Shown in pieces: positions 7,415-15,273 of a stretch of 64,000 nt of DNA. The stretch comes from an uncultured Collinsella sp. (lineage in GTDB: Bacteria > Actinomycetota > Coriobacteriia > Coriobacteriales > Coriobacteriaceae). Position numbers and translations under genes: made by a program. The notes beneath the pieces were generated by a model that was not told the origin of the DNA, did not search any database, and saw nothing but the letters and a program-made list of their open reading frames with translations. The stretch is from positions 124,001 to 188,000 of the forward strand of contig CABUSV010000002.1 in assembly GCA_902494345.1 (NCBI GenBank). The letters run 5' to 3'. The stretch's first letter is position 1. Every line of letters starts with the position of its first letter.

Positions 7415-8507
7415 CGGAGTACACGACCTTACCGGAACCCTCGACGCACTCGCCCACGCGGAACGGCTTCTCGCCCAGCGCGACCAGGGCCTCGGTAACC
7501 GCGGCCTCGTCCTCGGGGGCGACGATCAGACACAGGCCAACGCCCATGTTGAAGGTCTTGCATGCCTCGTTGGGCGCGAGCTCGGCCTGGCGCGACACGT
7601 GGGTGATGACGGGCGGAACGTCCCAGCCCATCTCGGCACCGTTGCGGGTGACCACAGCGTCGACGTCGTCGGCGAGCGCTCGGTTGAGGTTCTCGGTAAT
7701 ACCGCCGCCAGTGATGTGGGCGATAGCATGCACCGGAGCGCCGCCGCGGAGCAGCTCAAGAACCGGCTTGACGTAGATGCGCGTGGGGGCCAACAGGGCG
7801 TCTGCCAGCGATGCGCCGCCAAGCTCCTCGAGCGGACGGCTCAGCTCCTCGGCCTTAGCGGCGGCCTCGGGCGTGCCCGGCTTGATGCCGTCGACGCCGA
7901 TGACCTTGCGCACGAGCGAGTAGCCGTTGGAGTGCACGCCGGTGGAAGGCAGGCCCAGGATCACGTCGCCGGGACGGACATTCGCGGGGTCGAGCATCTT
8001 GGGACGATCGACGACGCCCACGGTAAAGCCGGCGAGGTCGTAGTCGGCCGGAGCCATAACGCCGGGGTGCTCGGCCATCTCGCCGCCCACGAGCGCGCAG
8101 CCCGCGAGCTTGCAGCCATCGGCCACGCCCTTGATGATCTTTGCCATGTGCTCGGCCTCAATGTGACCGATGGCAACGTAGTCCAGGAAGAACAGCGGCT
8201 CGGCGCCCGAAGCCAAAATGTCGTTGACGCACATGGCGACCAGGTCCTGGCCCACCGTCTCGTGACGGTCCATGATCTGGGCGAGCACGAGCTTGGTGCC
8301 CACGCCGTCGGTACCGCTGATCAGAATCGGGTCTTCCATATCCTTGAGCGCGGCGGCCGAGAACAGGCCACCGAAGCCGCCGATGCCGCCAATAACCTCG
8401 GGGCGATTGGTGTCCTTGACCATCTGCTTAATCGCGTCGACGGCGCGGCCGCCCTCGGCGGTATCGACGCCGGCGTCCTCATACGTCACATGCTTGCTGT
8501 CGCTCAT
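7404..8507 (-). CDS. purM: Phosphoribosylformylglycinamidine cyclo-ligase
   Basis: PurM closes the imidazole ring of AIR with ATP, step five of the purine pathway. The 367-residue sequence includes the family block ISGTDGVGTKLVLAQ, the MCVNDILASGAEPLFFLDY segment and GLPSTGVHSNGYSLVRK near the middle. It precedes purN with an 11-nt overlap and follows purF by 157 nt that hold two hairpins. These may separate the transcripts or attenuate them. Confidence 0.96.
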   Translation of the reverse strand: MSDSKHVTYEDAGVDTAEGGRAVDAIKQMVKDTNRPEVIGGIGGFGGLFSAAALKDMEDPILISGTDGVGTKLVLAQIMDRHETVGQDLVAMCVNDILASGAEPLFFLDYVAIGHIEAEHMAKIIKGVADGCKLAGCALVGGEMAEHPGVMAPADYDLAGFTVGVVDRPKMLDPANVRPGDVILGLPSTGVHSNGYSLVRKVIGVDGIKPGTPEAAAKAEELSRPLEELGGASLADALLAPTRIYVKPVLELLRGGAPVHAIAHITGGGITENLNRALADDVDAVVTRNGAEMGWDVPPVITHVSRQAELAPNEACKTFNMGVGLCLIVAPEDEAAVTEALVALGEKPFRVGECVEGSGKVVYSDER

Positions 8508-8576
8508 CTGAGCCTTCCTCTCCCACTACCGTGGCGCCGCGCGGGCGCCAAACGGTACTCATAGTTGCGTTCATTT

Positions 8577-8664
8577 CGGCGTGTGCCATAACAGCACACG
8601 CCGTCATATCAACAAAACAGCAGGTAAAACCTACCAAAATGAACCTGTCCCTAAATGGCAGGTT
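8577..8664. repeat. Two hairpins between purF and purM
   Basis: CGGCGTGTGC (8577-8586) pairs with GCACACGCCG (8594-8603) around a 7-nt loop. A second element at 8642-8664 has AACCTG and CAGGTT arms with a GGGACAGG-like centre and belongs to the dispersed family. Neither has a T tract in the purF direction long enough to call a terminator, so they may be repeats or attenuators. Confidence 0.5.
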
Positions 8665-10335
8665 TTAGGCCTCGCCGTGCTCCTCTTCCCAGCTACGGTC
8701 GTCGTATTTCTCGACCACGGCGTCGTCGTCAAAGTGCAGCGGCTTATCCAGGTTGCGGGGCTTAAAGCCCTCCATAAACTTATCGCGGCCAAAGCTCTCG
8801 GGAATCGCCACGGGGTAGCGTCCGGTAAAGCACGCATCGCAGTAGCCGCCCTTGGGCATGACCTTCAGCAGGCCCTCGACCGAAAGGAAAGCCAGCGAAT
8901 CGGCGCCGATGTACTCGCAAATCTCGTCGACCGTTTTGTTGGCGCTGATAAGCTGCGACTGCACGTCGGTATCGATGCCGTAGAAGCACGGCCAGATGAC
9001 CTCGGGCGAGTTGATGCGGATATGAATCTCCTTGGCGCCAGCGTTGCGCAGCATCTTGACGAGCTGCACCATGGTGGTGCCGCGCACGATGGAGTCGTCG
9101 ATGACGACCAGGCGCTTGCCCTCGATGTTGTCGCGCAGCGGGTTGAGCTTCATGCGCACGCCCATGGCGCGCAGCTCCTGCGTAGGCTCGATAAACGTAC
9201 GGCCCACATAGCGGTTCTTGATGAGGCCCTCGCCAAAGGGAATGCCGCTCTCGTGCGAATAGCCCTCCGCGGGCGGCAGGCCGGAGTCGGGCACGCCGAT
9301 GACCAGGTCGGCCTCGACGGGCTCCTCGTGTGCCAGCTGACGACCCATGTCGTAACGGCAGGCATAGACGCTCTTGCCGTTCATGATGGAGTCGGGGCGG
9401 GCAAAGTAGACCTGCTCAAAGATGCAGTTGGCGGGCTCTTCGGCTGCAGGCACGCCCTGCTCGGATACCAGACCCTCGGCGCTGATGCGCAAGATCTCGC
9501 CGGGACGGACGTCACGGACGTACTCGGCACCCACGATGTCGAGTGCGCAGGTCTCGGAAGCAACGACCCAGCCGCCGGCGCGCGTGACACGGACGGCGGA
9601 GTCGACCGTAGCGGCGCCGTCCTGCGACGGCAGCTGCGAAACGGATGCGGCATCGGCCTGGTCCAGACCCTCGTCTACCAGCTTGCCCAGCACGAGCGGG
9701 CGAATGCCGTGCGGATCGCGGAAAGCGTAGAGCGCCTGCTCGTTGATGAGCGTCATGGCGTAGCCGCCGCGCACGAGCTCCATGGTCTTGCGAATGCCCT
9801 CACGCAGATGGCCTGTACGCTGAGTAAAGTAGCCAATGAGCTTGGTCGCGACCTCGGAATCCGAATTGGAGAGGAACGGCACGCCCAGCTCGATCAGCTG
9901 GCGGCGCAGCTCGTCGGTGTTGACCAGAGTGCCGTTGTGAGCAAGCGCGATAATGACGCTGTTGATGGTGGAAAGATGCGGCTGCGAGGCTTCCCAGCTC
10001 TTGGCGCCGGCGGTGCCATAGCGCACGTGGCCCACGGCCAGCTGACCGGAGAGCGTCGACAGGTCGGCGTTGGAGAACACGCGGTCGAGCAGTCCCAGGT
10101 CCTTGCGAACCATAACCGTGCCGCCATCACCCACGGCGATTCCCGCCGATTCCTGGCCGCGATGCTGTAGCGCGCGCAGACCAAAGTACGTCAGTCGAGC
10201 CACGTCGCGATCGGGCGCCCACACACCAAAAATGCCGCATTCCTCATGCAGCTGGTCGGAGTCCGGATCATACGTCGACATGGTCTTCACCTGTCCCGCG
10301 GCGCGCTCGGCCGCGCGGATGGTTTCTTGAGACAT
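8665..10335 (-). CDS. purF: Amidophosphoribosyltransferase
   Basis: PurF makes phosphoribosylamine from PRPP and glutamine, the first committed purine step. The 556-residue protein has an N-terminal Ntn glutaminase whose nucleophile is C33 in EECGIFGVW; the 32 residues before it are a likely propeptide. The C-terminal transferase domain has the PRPP loop VVIDDSIVRGTTMVQ. GAGGGG at good spacing supports ATG 10335. A minus-strand TATAAT lies at 10377-10382, about 42 nt upstream. Confidence 0.95.
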   Translation of the reverse strand: MSQETIRAAERAAGQVKTMSTYDPDSDQLHEECGIFGVWAPDRDVARLTYFGLRALQHRGQESAGIAVGDGGTVMVRKDLGLLDRVFSNADLSTLSGQLAVGHVRYGTAGAKSWEASQPHLSTINSVIIALAHNGTLVNTDELRRQLIELGVPFLSNSDSEVATKLIGYFTQRTGHLREGIRKTMELVRGGYAMTLINEQALYAFRDPHGIRPLVLGKLVDEGLDQADAASVSQLPSQDGAATVDSAVRVTRAGGWVVASETCALDIVGAEYVRDVRPGEILRISAEGLVSEQGVPAAEEPANCIFEQVYFARPDSIMNGKSVYACRYDMGRQLAHEEPVEADLVIGVPDSGLPPAEGYSHESGIPFGEGLIKNRYVGRTFIEPTQELRAMGVRMKLNPLRDNIEGKRLVVIDDSIVRGTTMVQLVKMLRNAGAKEIHIRINSPEVIWPCFYGIDTDVQSQLISANKTVDEICEYIGADSLAFLSVEGLLKVMPKGGYCDACFTGRYPVAIPESFGRDKFMEGFKPRNLDKPLHFDDDAVVEKYDDRSWEEEHGEA

Positions 10336-10629
10336 GGCATCCCCTCAGAGCCTCGTTATTTGGCGTTACCTGCCCTATTATACGCACGGCAAGACAAGCA
10401 CTCCCGCGCATGAACAGCGCTTTTTAAAAGCCCACCGAGCTTATAATCCGTTTTGCAGCCAAACATTTTATTGGGCAACCGCCTCGAGGCCGACGATCCC
10501 GCATACTTCCGTTGCGACGTGTCTCGCCCGCCGTTGGGGCTTGCATTGTTGCAATTGGGACGTTCGTCCTGTCTTTTGGCAGGTCGGCGGCGTATCCTTG
10601 TACCTACAGCAAAACGAGAAAGGTTATGT
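10336..10629. other. Divergent intergenic region purF / membrane protein gene
   Basis: This 294-nt gap separates two divergent genes. A perfect minus-strand TATAAT at 10377-10382 could be the purF -10 element, but no good -35 is visible. A plus-strand TATAAT occurs at 10442-10447. No hairpin, repeat or additional gene is supported here. Confidence 0.4.
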
Positions 10630-11859
10630 ATGGATCGAAACGAACTCGACCCCAGCGTCCCCAGCGCCACGGAGGTCAAGAAGATCCCCCTCATCATTAA
10701 GGTGTACGCCGTCCTGTGCATCCTGTCCGGCGTGGGCACGCTCCCTTCGGTCGGCGCCTTTATGTGGCAGGTCATCACCGCGCTCATCAACGGCAACGCC
10801 GCCGCCAAGCTCGGCGACAACACGCTCGTCGCGGTCGGCCTTATCGTCGCCGGCATCATGCTCTCTGCGGCAAGCGCCGTCATCCTGATCATCTTTGGCC
10901 TGGACCTCATCAAGAACCAGCGCCGCAATGCCGCGCGTCTGTCCTATATCCTTATCGCGTTTACCGTCGTCGAGCTTTTGGTTGACGTGATGCTCCAGGG
11001 CATCGGGCCCTTCTTGCTTCGCCCTGCCATCCAGCTCGGCATCCTCGTCGCGCTTTCGGCCACCGTCGACCCCACGCTGCGCCAGGAGCGCGAGCTGCAG
11101 CGCCGCCTGCAGGAGATGCTTGATCGCGACGCCGCCGCCGAGGGCATGCTCGGCCGCGACGAGACCGGCGAAGGCTACACCAAACTCAACCACTTCAACC
11201 TGTTCTGGGTATTCTTTGTCTGCTGCATACTCGGCCTGATCGCCGAGGACATCTGGCACATGACGGTCGACGACCCGGGCGTCTACCAGAACCGCGCCGG
11301 CATGCTGTTTGGCCCCTTCAGCCCCATCTACGGATTTGGCGCCGTACTCATGACCATGGTGCTCAACCGCTTCTACAAAAAGAACCCCATCATTATCTTT
11401 TTGGTGAGCGCGCTGCTCGGCGCAAGCTTTGAGGTGTTCGTGGGCTGGTTTATGCAGACCTCGTTTGGCGTGGTCTCGTGGAGCTACTCGCATATGAAGC
11501 TCTTTGGCACGCCCGATCCGCTCGCCGTCCTTACCGGCGGACGTACCTGCACGGGCTTCGCCTGCCTGTGGGGCCTGGGTGGCCTCATCTGGATCAAGCT
11601 GCTGCTGCCGAGGCTGCTCAAGCTCATCAACATGATTCCGTGGAAGAGCCGCTACTCGGCTACCGTCATCTTCACCATCATTATGCTGGTCGATGGCGTT
11701 ATGACGCTGCAGTCGCTCGATTATTGGTATCAGCGCGTCAACGGCACGGAACCGGATATTCCCGTTGCGCAGTTCTACGGCAAGTACTTCGATAATGACT
11801 TTATGGAGAATCGCTTCCAGAGCATGACCATGAGCCCCAAGGATGCGACGCGCGTGTAG
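10630..11859 (+). CDS. CmpB-family (putative ABC transporter type IV) membrane protein
   Basis: The 409-residue integral membrane protein has a four-helix N-terminal part (about 20-145), a short charged coiled-coil-like linker (RQERELQRRLQEML) and a C-terminal domain of Pfam ABC_trans_CmpB. Family marks are EDIWHM, NRAGMLFGPFSPIYGFGAVL and the conserved segment around ASFEVFVGWF. The family's function is not established. ATG 10630 is chosen because GAAAGG lies 7 nt upstream; an upstream in-frame start at 10453 gives an implausible Arg-rich leader. It is transcribed head-on to replication. Confidence 0.8.
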   Translation: MDRNELDPSVPSATEVKKIPLIIKVYAVLCILSGVGTLPSVGAFMWQVITALINGNAAAKLGDNTLVAVGLIVAGIMLSAASAVILIIFGLDLIKNQRRNAARLSYILIAFTVVELLVDVMLQGIGPFLLRPAIQLGILVALSATVDPTLRQERELQRRLQEMLDRDAAAEGMLGRDETGEGYTKLNHFNLFWVFFVCCILGLIAEDIWHMTVDDPGVYQNRAGMLFGPFSPIYGFGAVLMTMVLNRFYKKNPIIIFLVSALLGASFEVFVGWFMQTSFGVVSWSYSHMKLFGTPDPLAVLTGGRTCTGFACLWGLGGLIWIKLLLPRLLKLINMIPWKSRYSATVIFTIIMLVDGVMTLQSLDYWYQRVNGTEPDIPVAQFYGKYFDNDFMENRFQSMTMSPKDATRV

Positions 11860-11880
11860 CGCCAACCGCGCCCAAAACGC

Positions 11881-11920
11881 AAAATGCCCGCCGGTATCAC
11901 ACGTACCGGCGGGCATTTTT
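11881..11920. terminator. Bidirectional terminator
   Basis: Arms AAAATGCCCGCCGGTA (11881-11896) and its complement (11904-11919) are exact, with A and T runs on the outside. It lies between convergent genes ending at 11859 and 11950 and can serve both. Confidence 0.9.
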
Positions 11921-11949
11921 ATAAACGAGCCTTCTATCGTCGCAAGCCT

Positions 11950-12369
11950 CTACGCCTCGCGCTCGACCTCACTCACGCATTCATTCTTGATGGTGCCAAC
12001 GAGCGCCTGCAGCGCATCGACCACGTGCGGGCGAATGTCCCCACCGATGAGCACGAGCATGATGTCGTCACCTACGGCAAGCTCGCCGCTTGCCAGCCAC
12101 ACGCGCACATAGCCGATACCCGGCATCGCGCGCGTCGCCTCGATGGCGGCCTGTACCTTGCTGGCGTCGTAGCCAAACACCATGCCGCCCACCTTGTGGC
12201 CCGGCGCCACGCCATCGGTCTCGACACCGCGCGCCTCGGCCTTGGGCGTCGCGCGCACCACACCGTTATGTGTCAGATACATACCGCACGCAGGTGCCGA
12301 CGAATCGGCCTTGGCCTCGCGCAGCCAAGCATCAACCGAAGGCATCGTTTTGCCATTCTCGAGCATCAT
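11950..12369 (-). CDS. MoaE-like molybdenum cofactor protein
   Basis: The 139-residue protein resembles MoaE, the large subunit of molybdopterin synthase. Supporting segments are LTHNGVVRATPKAEARG near the N-terminus, a central VGGMVFGYDASK and the C-terminal VWLASGELAVGDDIMLVLIGGDIRP with DALQALVGTIKNECVSE. It is a divergent variant: the canonical MoaE N-terminal GAISIFVGTVR motif is replaced. No other molybdopterin gene is nearby, so a role in cofactor synthesis is inference. Adjacent ATGs at 12369 and 12366 compete; AGGGAG is better spaced for 12366. Confidence 0.6.
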   Translation of the reverse strand: MMLENGKTMPSVDAWLREAKADSSAPACGMYLTHNGVVRATPKAEARGVETDGVAPGHKVGGMVFGYDASKVQAAIEATRAMPGIGYVRVWLASGELAVGDDIMLVLIGGDIRPHVVDALQALVGTIKNECVSEVEREA

Positions 12370-12387
12370 TTCTCCCTTACCGTCGTC

Positions 12388-12424
12388 GAGTAGCCAATTT
12401 GGAACGGGGCTTTTTTAGCTACTC
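12388..12424. repeat. Palindromic unit, GGAACGGGGCTTTTTT type
   Basis: GAGTAGC (12388-12394) and GCTACTC (12418-12424) enclose AATTTGGAACGGGGCTTTTT. Nearly the same centre occurs at 41911-41938 (AATTTGGGACGGGGCTCTTT). It sits between the sortase gene end and the MoaE-like start and might also act as a weak terminator. Confidence 0.6.
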
Positions 12425-12433
12425 TCGAACAAC

Positions 12434-13438
12434 TTATTCCTCGACCGGCGTGAGCACCATGACGGCACGCGTGTTGCTCAGCGATAACGAACGACAGGTC
12501 ACAAGCGTTACGACCTTGGTTGCCGAAGCAGCACGATCGGTGGCATCGCTCGCCACGGCAGAGGCACCGTCGAGCATCTCGGACAGGTAGTTCTTGAGCC
12601 CGTCGTCGCCCTCAAAATTGGGTGTGCGCGCCTTGGCATACGTGTCCTCGACAACTTTGGTCGCCAGTGGTCGCAGCTTATACGTAGCATCCCGTGTGAT
12701 GTAATACACAAACTCAATGCTGTCGAACGTCGCCTGGTCGGTCGTGTCCGAGATCACATTGAACATCGACCCGTCGTTCATGTGGTGGCCGTAGATCGTG
12801 GTCTGCTGGTCAACCATTCCCGGCGCGGTGTCATCGCTATCCAAGAAAATGGCACCGGACGCGTTAGATGTACCGTCAAACAGCGTGTTGAGGTATTTGG
12901 AGTTGTTGTTGGTCTGCACCACGGGGTAGTTGATGTTGGTGCCGGGCGCGTAAATCCAACCCACAACCTCGGGATTTGTCTGGGCAAGCGCATTAAAGTC
13001 GATAATTGGCACGCCACTGGCGTCCTTGTCGCTCACATATTGTTTTTCGATCTTTTGGTACGACTCGCTCGCCTGCTTGTAACCAATCTGCGCATTGATA
13101 AAGATGGCAGCGGCGGCAACGATTAGGCCGATGCCAATAATGATGAGCAAGATGGGGATAACGGAGCGGCGCTTTTTGCGCGGCGGCTCGGTATAGCTCG
13201 ACGGAGCAGCGCCCGACTGTTTCGTAGAACGCGATTCTTTCTTGGCCGTATCATACGACGAAGGGCGATATGCAGCCGGCGTATCCTGGCGATGATGGGA
13301 CATCGGCGTTACGGGACGCGGCGCGCGCGGCTGCTGAGGAGAGGATGTCCGACCCTGCTGTGCTGCACGGGCAGCACCAGGCTTCGACGGATCGGGAATC
13401 TGAGAAGCCTTGAATCGTTTTCCCTGATAGTCGGACAT
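12434..13438 (-). CDS. Class B sortase
   Basis: The 334-residue protein has a long Pro/Ser/Arg-rich cytoplasmic N-terminus (1-90), one transmembrane segment at about 92-112 and an extracellular sortase domain. Catalytic residues are H218 in TIYGHHM, C315 in VTLVTCRS and R324 in SNTRAVMV. NINYPVVQ and GAIFLD match class B. It attaches secreted proteins to the cell envelope or assembles pili. No substrate with a sorting signal is encoded in this window. ATG 13438 follows AAGGAG; longer in-frame starts overlap purE. Confidence 0.93.
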   Translation of the reverse strand: MSDYQGKRFKASQIPDPSKPGAARAAQQGRTSSPQQPRAPRPVTPMSHHRQDTPAAYRPSSYDTAKKESRSTKQSGAAPSSYTEPPRKKRRSVIPILLIIIGIGLIVAAAAIFINAQIGYKQASESYQKIEKQYVSDKDASGVPIIDFNALAQTNPEVVGWIYAPGTNINYPVVQTNNNSKYLNTLFDGTSNASGAIFLDSDDTAPGMVDQQTTIYGHHMNDGSMFNVISDTTDQATFDSIEFVYYITRDATYKLRPLATKVVEDTYAKARTPNFEGDDGLKNYLSEMLDGASAVASDATDRAASATKVVTLVTCRSLSLSNTRAVMVLTPVEE

Positions 13439-13473
13439 GGCTCTCCTTATACTGCGGTGAAACGGCGGAACGC

Positions 13474-13938
13474 CTAGGCGTCGGCCATCTCCTGCTTCAT
13501 CTTCTCGATAACCTTGCGGTACTCTGGGTCGCAAGCACCCAGAATCTGTGTGGCATAGATGGCGGCGTTCTTGGCGCCGTTGATGGCAACGCAGGCCACG
13601 GGCACGCCCGAAGGCATCTGCACCATCGACAGCAGCGAATCCATGCCGCCCAGGTCACTCGTCTTCATAGGCACGCCGATGACCGGCAGCGGCGTAAAGG
13701 CAGCCACGACACCACCCAGGTGAGCGGCCTTGCCGGCGGCGGCGATAATCACTTTGATACCGCGATCGGCGGCAGTCGAAGCCCACTCGTGGACCTTCGC
13801 CGGTGTGCGGTGTGCGCTCGCAATGACAAGCTCATAGGGCACGCCCAGCGCCTCGAGCTCGGCGGTGCAACCTTCCATAACGCCCAGGTCGGACTTGGAA
13901 CCCATGATGATCCCGACAACCGGCTTTTGATCTGCCAT
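13474..13938 (-). CDS. purE: N5-carboxyaminoimidazole ribonucleotide mutase
   Basis: PurE class I converts N5-CAIR to CAIR. The 154-residue protein has the typical GIIMGSKSDLGVME start, then YELVIASAHRTPAKV, IIAAAGKAAHLGGVVA and the PVIGVPMKTSDLGGMDSLLS block. ATG 13938 is chosen since GGAGGT lies 8 nt upstream; a TTG six bases further out is too close to that site. No purK is adjacent. A minus-strand TATACT at 14002-14007 is a plausible -10 element. Confidence 0.96.
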   Translation of the reverse strand: MADQKPVVGIIMGSKSDLGVMEGCTAELEALGVPYELVIASAHRTPAKVHEWASTAADRGIKVIIAAAGKAAHLGGVVAAFTPLPVIGVPMKTSDLGGMDSLLSMVQMPSGVPVACVAINGAKNAAIYATQILGACDPEYRKVIEKMKQEMADA

Positions 13939-13989
13939 AAACAAAGACCTCCTGTTGAGAACGGCGACGCGGCGGATCCGCGACCCTTA

Positions 13990-14007
13990 ACTACTGAGAG
14001 TAGTATA
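13990..14007 (-). promoter_or_regulatory. Possible purE promoter and operator
   Basis: The minus strand reads TATACT at 14007-14002. Overlapping it is the inverted repeat ACTACT-GAG-AGTAGT (13990-14004), in the position expected for a repressor site at the transcription start. The -35 match is poor, so this is tentative. Confidence 0.35.
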
Positions 14008-14033
14008 GCTGCTCCCGTCCCTGCGGTCTTTGT

Positions 14034-14121
14034 GGCGCTTCGCGGGCGGGCCAGGCTTTATCTTCACTCCGGTTGCTTCGCAAAGTCGTTCAGATAAAGC
14101 CTGGCCCGCCCGCGAAGTGCC
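14034..14121. repeat. Long-armed hairpin repeat with conserved loop core
   Basis: Arms of 26 bases (14038-14063 and 14092-14117) are exact complements, and the stem extends to 30 pairs with one G-T. The 28-nt loop, read on the minus strand, is GAACGACTTTGC-GAA-GCAACCGGAGTGA. A nearly identical core lies inside the hairpin at 19501-19582, so the two are members of one family. It sits between the toxin-antitoxin operon and purE. Confidence 0.75.
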
Positions 14122-14209
14122 CTGCGACCTACCGGGAATTGCCATGACGTACGTTGGCTGATGAATTGGAAGGAAAGGTCAACGGAGACTGAAGGCAATT
14201 GGTTCAGCG

Positions 14210-14239
14210 AAAAACCCTGACGAATCTAATTCGTCAGGG
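14210..14239 (-). terminator. Terminator of the toxin-antitoxin operon
   Basis: On the minus strand CCCTGACGAAT pairs with ATTCGTCAGGG around a 3-nt loop and is followed by a T run. It lies 36 nt past the toxin stop. Confidence 0.88.
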
Positions 14240-14274
14240 CCCCACCAACGCTCACTCGTCGTTCATCGTTAAAG

Positions 14275-14625
14275 CTAGATATTCTCTTCCGCCCATTTCT
14301 CGAAATCGAGTTCTCGTCTCTGAGCAGTTCGGTAGACTTCCATGTCTTCGCGAGCGCCTACCACTACGATGGCCATCTTTTCTTTAATTCTGATGAGGCG
14401 GTACACGATTCGAATGCCACTTCCCCTGAGCTTGATTTTCATAAAGCCAGTCAAATCCGTACCTGCCTTGTTTCCAAGAGGCTTGCCGAATCCACCTTCG
14501 TTCTGCGGCAATGGGTTCGTTCTGATTTTTTCTATAGCCTTAAGGACGATCTTTCGTTGGGAGCCGTCCAGACGCTTAATATCCTTGAGAGCATCCGGGT
14601 AGAAAGCGACTTCGTACCCACTCAT
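14275..14625 (-). CDS. RelE/ParE-family toxin
   Basis: The 116-residue basic protein begins YEVAFYPDALKDIKRLD and contains LGNKAGTDLTGFMKIKLRGSGIRIVYRL and VVVGAREDMEVYRTA. These are the hallmarks of the RelE/ParE fold, in which the central arginine-rich strands bind the ribosome and mRNA or inhibit gyrase. It overlaps the antitoxin stop by 4 nt (ATGA), so expression is coupled. Which target it hits cannot be decided from sequence. Confidence 0.88.
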   Translation of the reverse strand: MSGYEVAFYPDALKDIKRLDGSQRKIVLKAIEKIRTNPLPQNEGGFGKPLGNKAGTDLTGFMKIKLRGSGIRIVYRLIRIKEKMAIVVVGAREDMEVYRTAQRRELDFEKWAEENI

Positions 14626-14942
14626 TCAAACTCGACCTCATCCATCTGATCGAGTTCGTCCTGGCTCACACCCAGCTCTTCCATAACATCAGACAGGGAA
14701 ACAAGCGCATCGTCACGTGCCACAGCCACTCTCTTAAGTGCCAACGTTAACAAGGCGAGGTCCTCCTCCGCTTGCTTCGCTTCCCTATATTCATCGGGTG
14801 TCACAATCACAAACGCTGGCTTGTTGTGTTTGAGAACCACAACTGGATTGTCGTCCCCAACCTTCGAAAATGCAGCCGAGCCCTTACCGTGGCTGAAATC
14901 GCTAATTGGAACAAGGTTGTCGAGCATCTGCAAAGCAGGCAT
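14622..14942 (-). CDS. Phd/YefM-family antitoxin
   Basis: The 106-residue protein has the Phd/YefM N-terminal DNA-binding part, with LVPISDF followed by NPVVVLKHNKPAFVIVTPDEY. A longer acidic C-terminal tail (ELGVSQDELDQMDEVEFE) is the likely toxin-neutralising segment. It precedes the toxin gene and has an AT-rich palindrome just upstream as the probable autoregulatory site. AGGAGG precedes the ATG. Confidence 0.88.
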   Translation of the reverse strand: MPALQMLDNLVPISDFSHGKGSAAFSKVGDDNPVVVLKHNKPAFVIVTPDEYREAKQAEEDLALLTLALKRVAVARDDALVSLSDVMEELGVSQDELDQMDEVEFE

Positions 14943-14954
14943 ACATACCTCCTA

Positions 14955-14982
14955 AAAATGAATTCTTTTTCGAATTCATTTT
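14955..14982 (-). promoter_or_regulatory. Operator palindrome of the toxin-antitoxin operon
   Basis: AAAATGAATTC (14955-14965) and GAATTCATTTT (14972-14982) form a perfect inverted repeat with a 6-nt spacer. It ends 13 nt upstream of the antitoxin start. This is the usual place for antitoxin or toxin-antitoxin complex binding. Confidence 0.65.
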
Positions 14983-15273
14983 ATCATTCTTTTTTGCTAT
15001 ATTGTACCATGCAACCGAAACAACCTTTTAGGATACGAATCCGAGCTTAGAATGACTGTTGGCCCTCGCACCGCCCTTGCCTCTTTTATTACGTCAAGTG
15101 GTATACAGCGAAGCAAAATGGCGATCTAAAGTGCGCGGCACTCACCTCGTATCGCTACAAAAAACAAACTGCTCCCCACCCACTCGGGCAAGGAGCAAGC
15201 CTCATTTTTAATCAGACTGAGAACCACGAATGCAGAAACACAGGCGACTTCAGTCCCTTATCGCCGAGAGACG
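14983..15273. other. AT-rich intergenic region
   Basis: Between the antitoxin operator and the esterase end there is no supported gene. The sequence is less GC-rich than its surroundings. The only recognisable element is the esterase terminator at 15159-15196. Confidence 0.5.
15159..15196 (-). terminator. Terminator of the esterase gene
   Basis: On the minus strand GCTCCTTGCCC pairs with GGGTGGGGAGC with one G-T pair around a 4-nt loop, followed by AGTTTGTTTTTT. Confidence 0.8.

Noticed and set aside
10377..10447. Paired TATAAT sequences as a divergent promoter
   Set aside because: Both -10 elements are good, but neither has a recognisable -35 at 16-18 nt, and the plus-strand one is about 180 nt from the gene it would serve. 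It is left as a note only.
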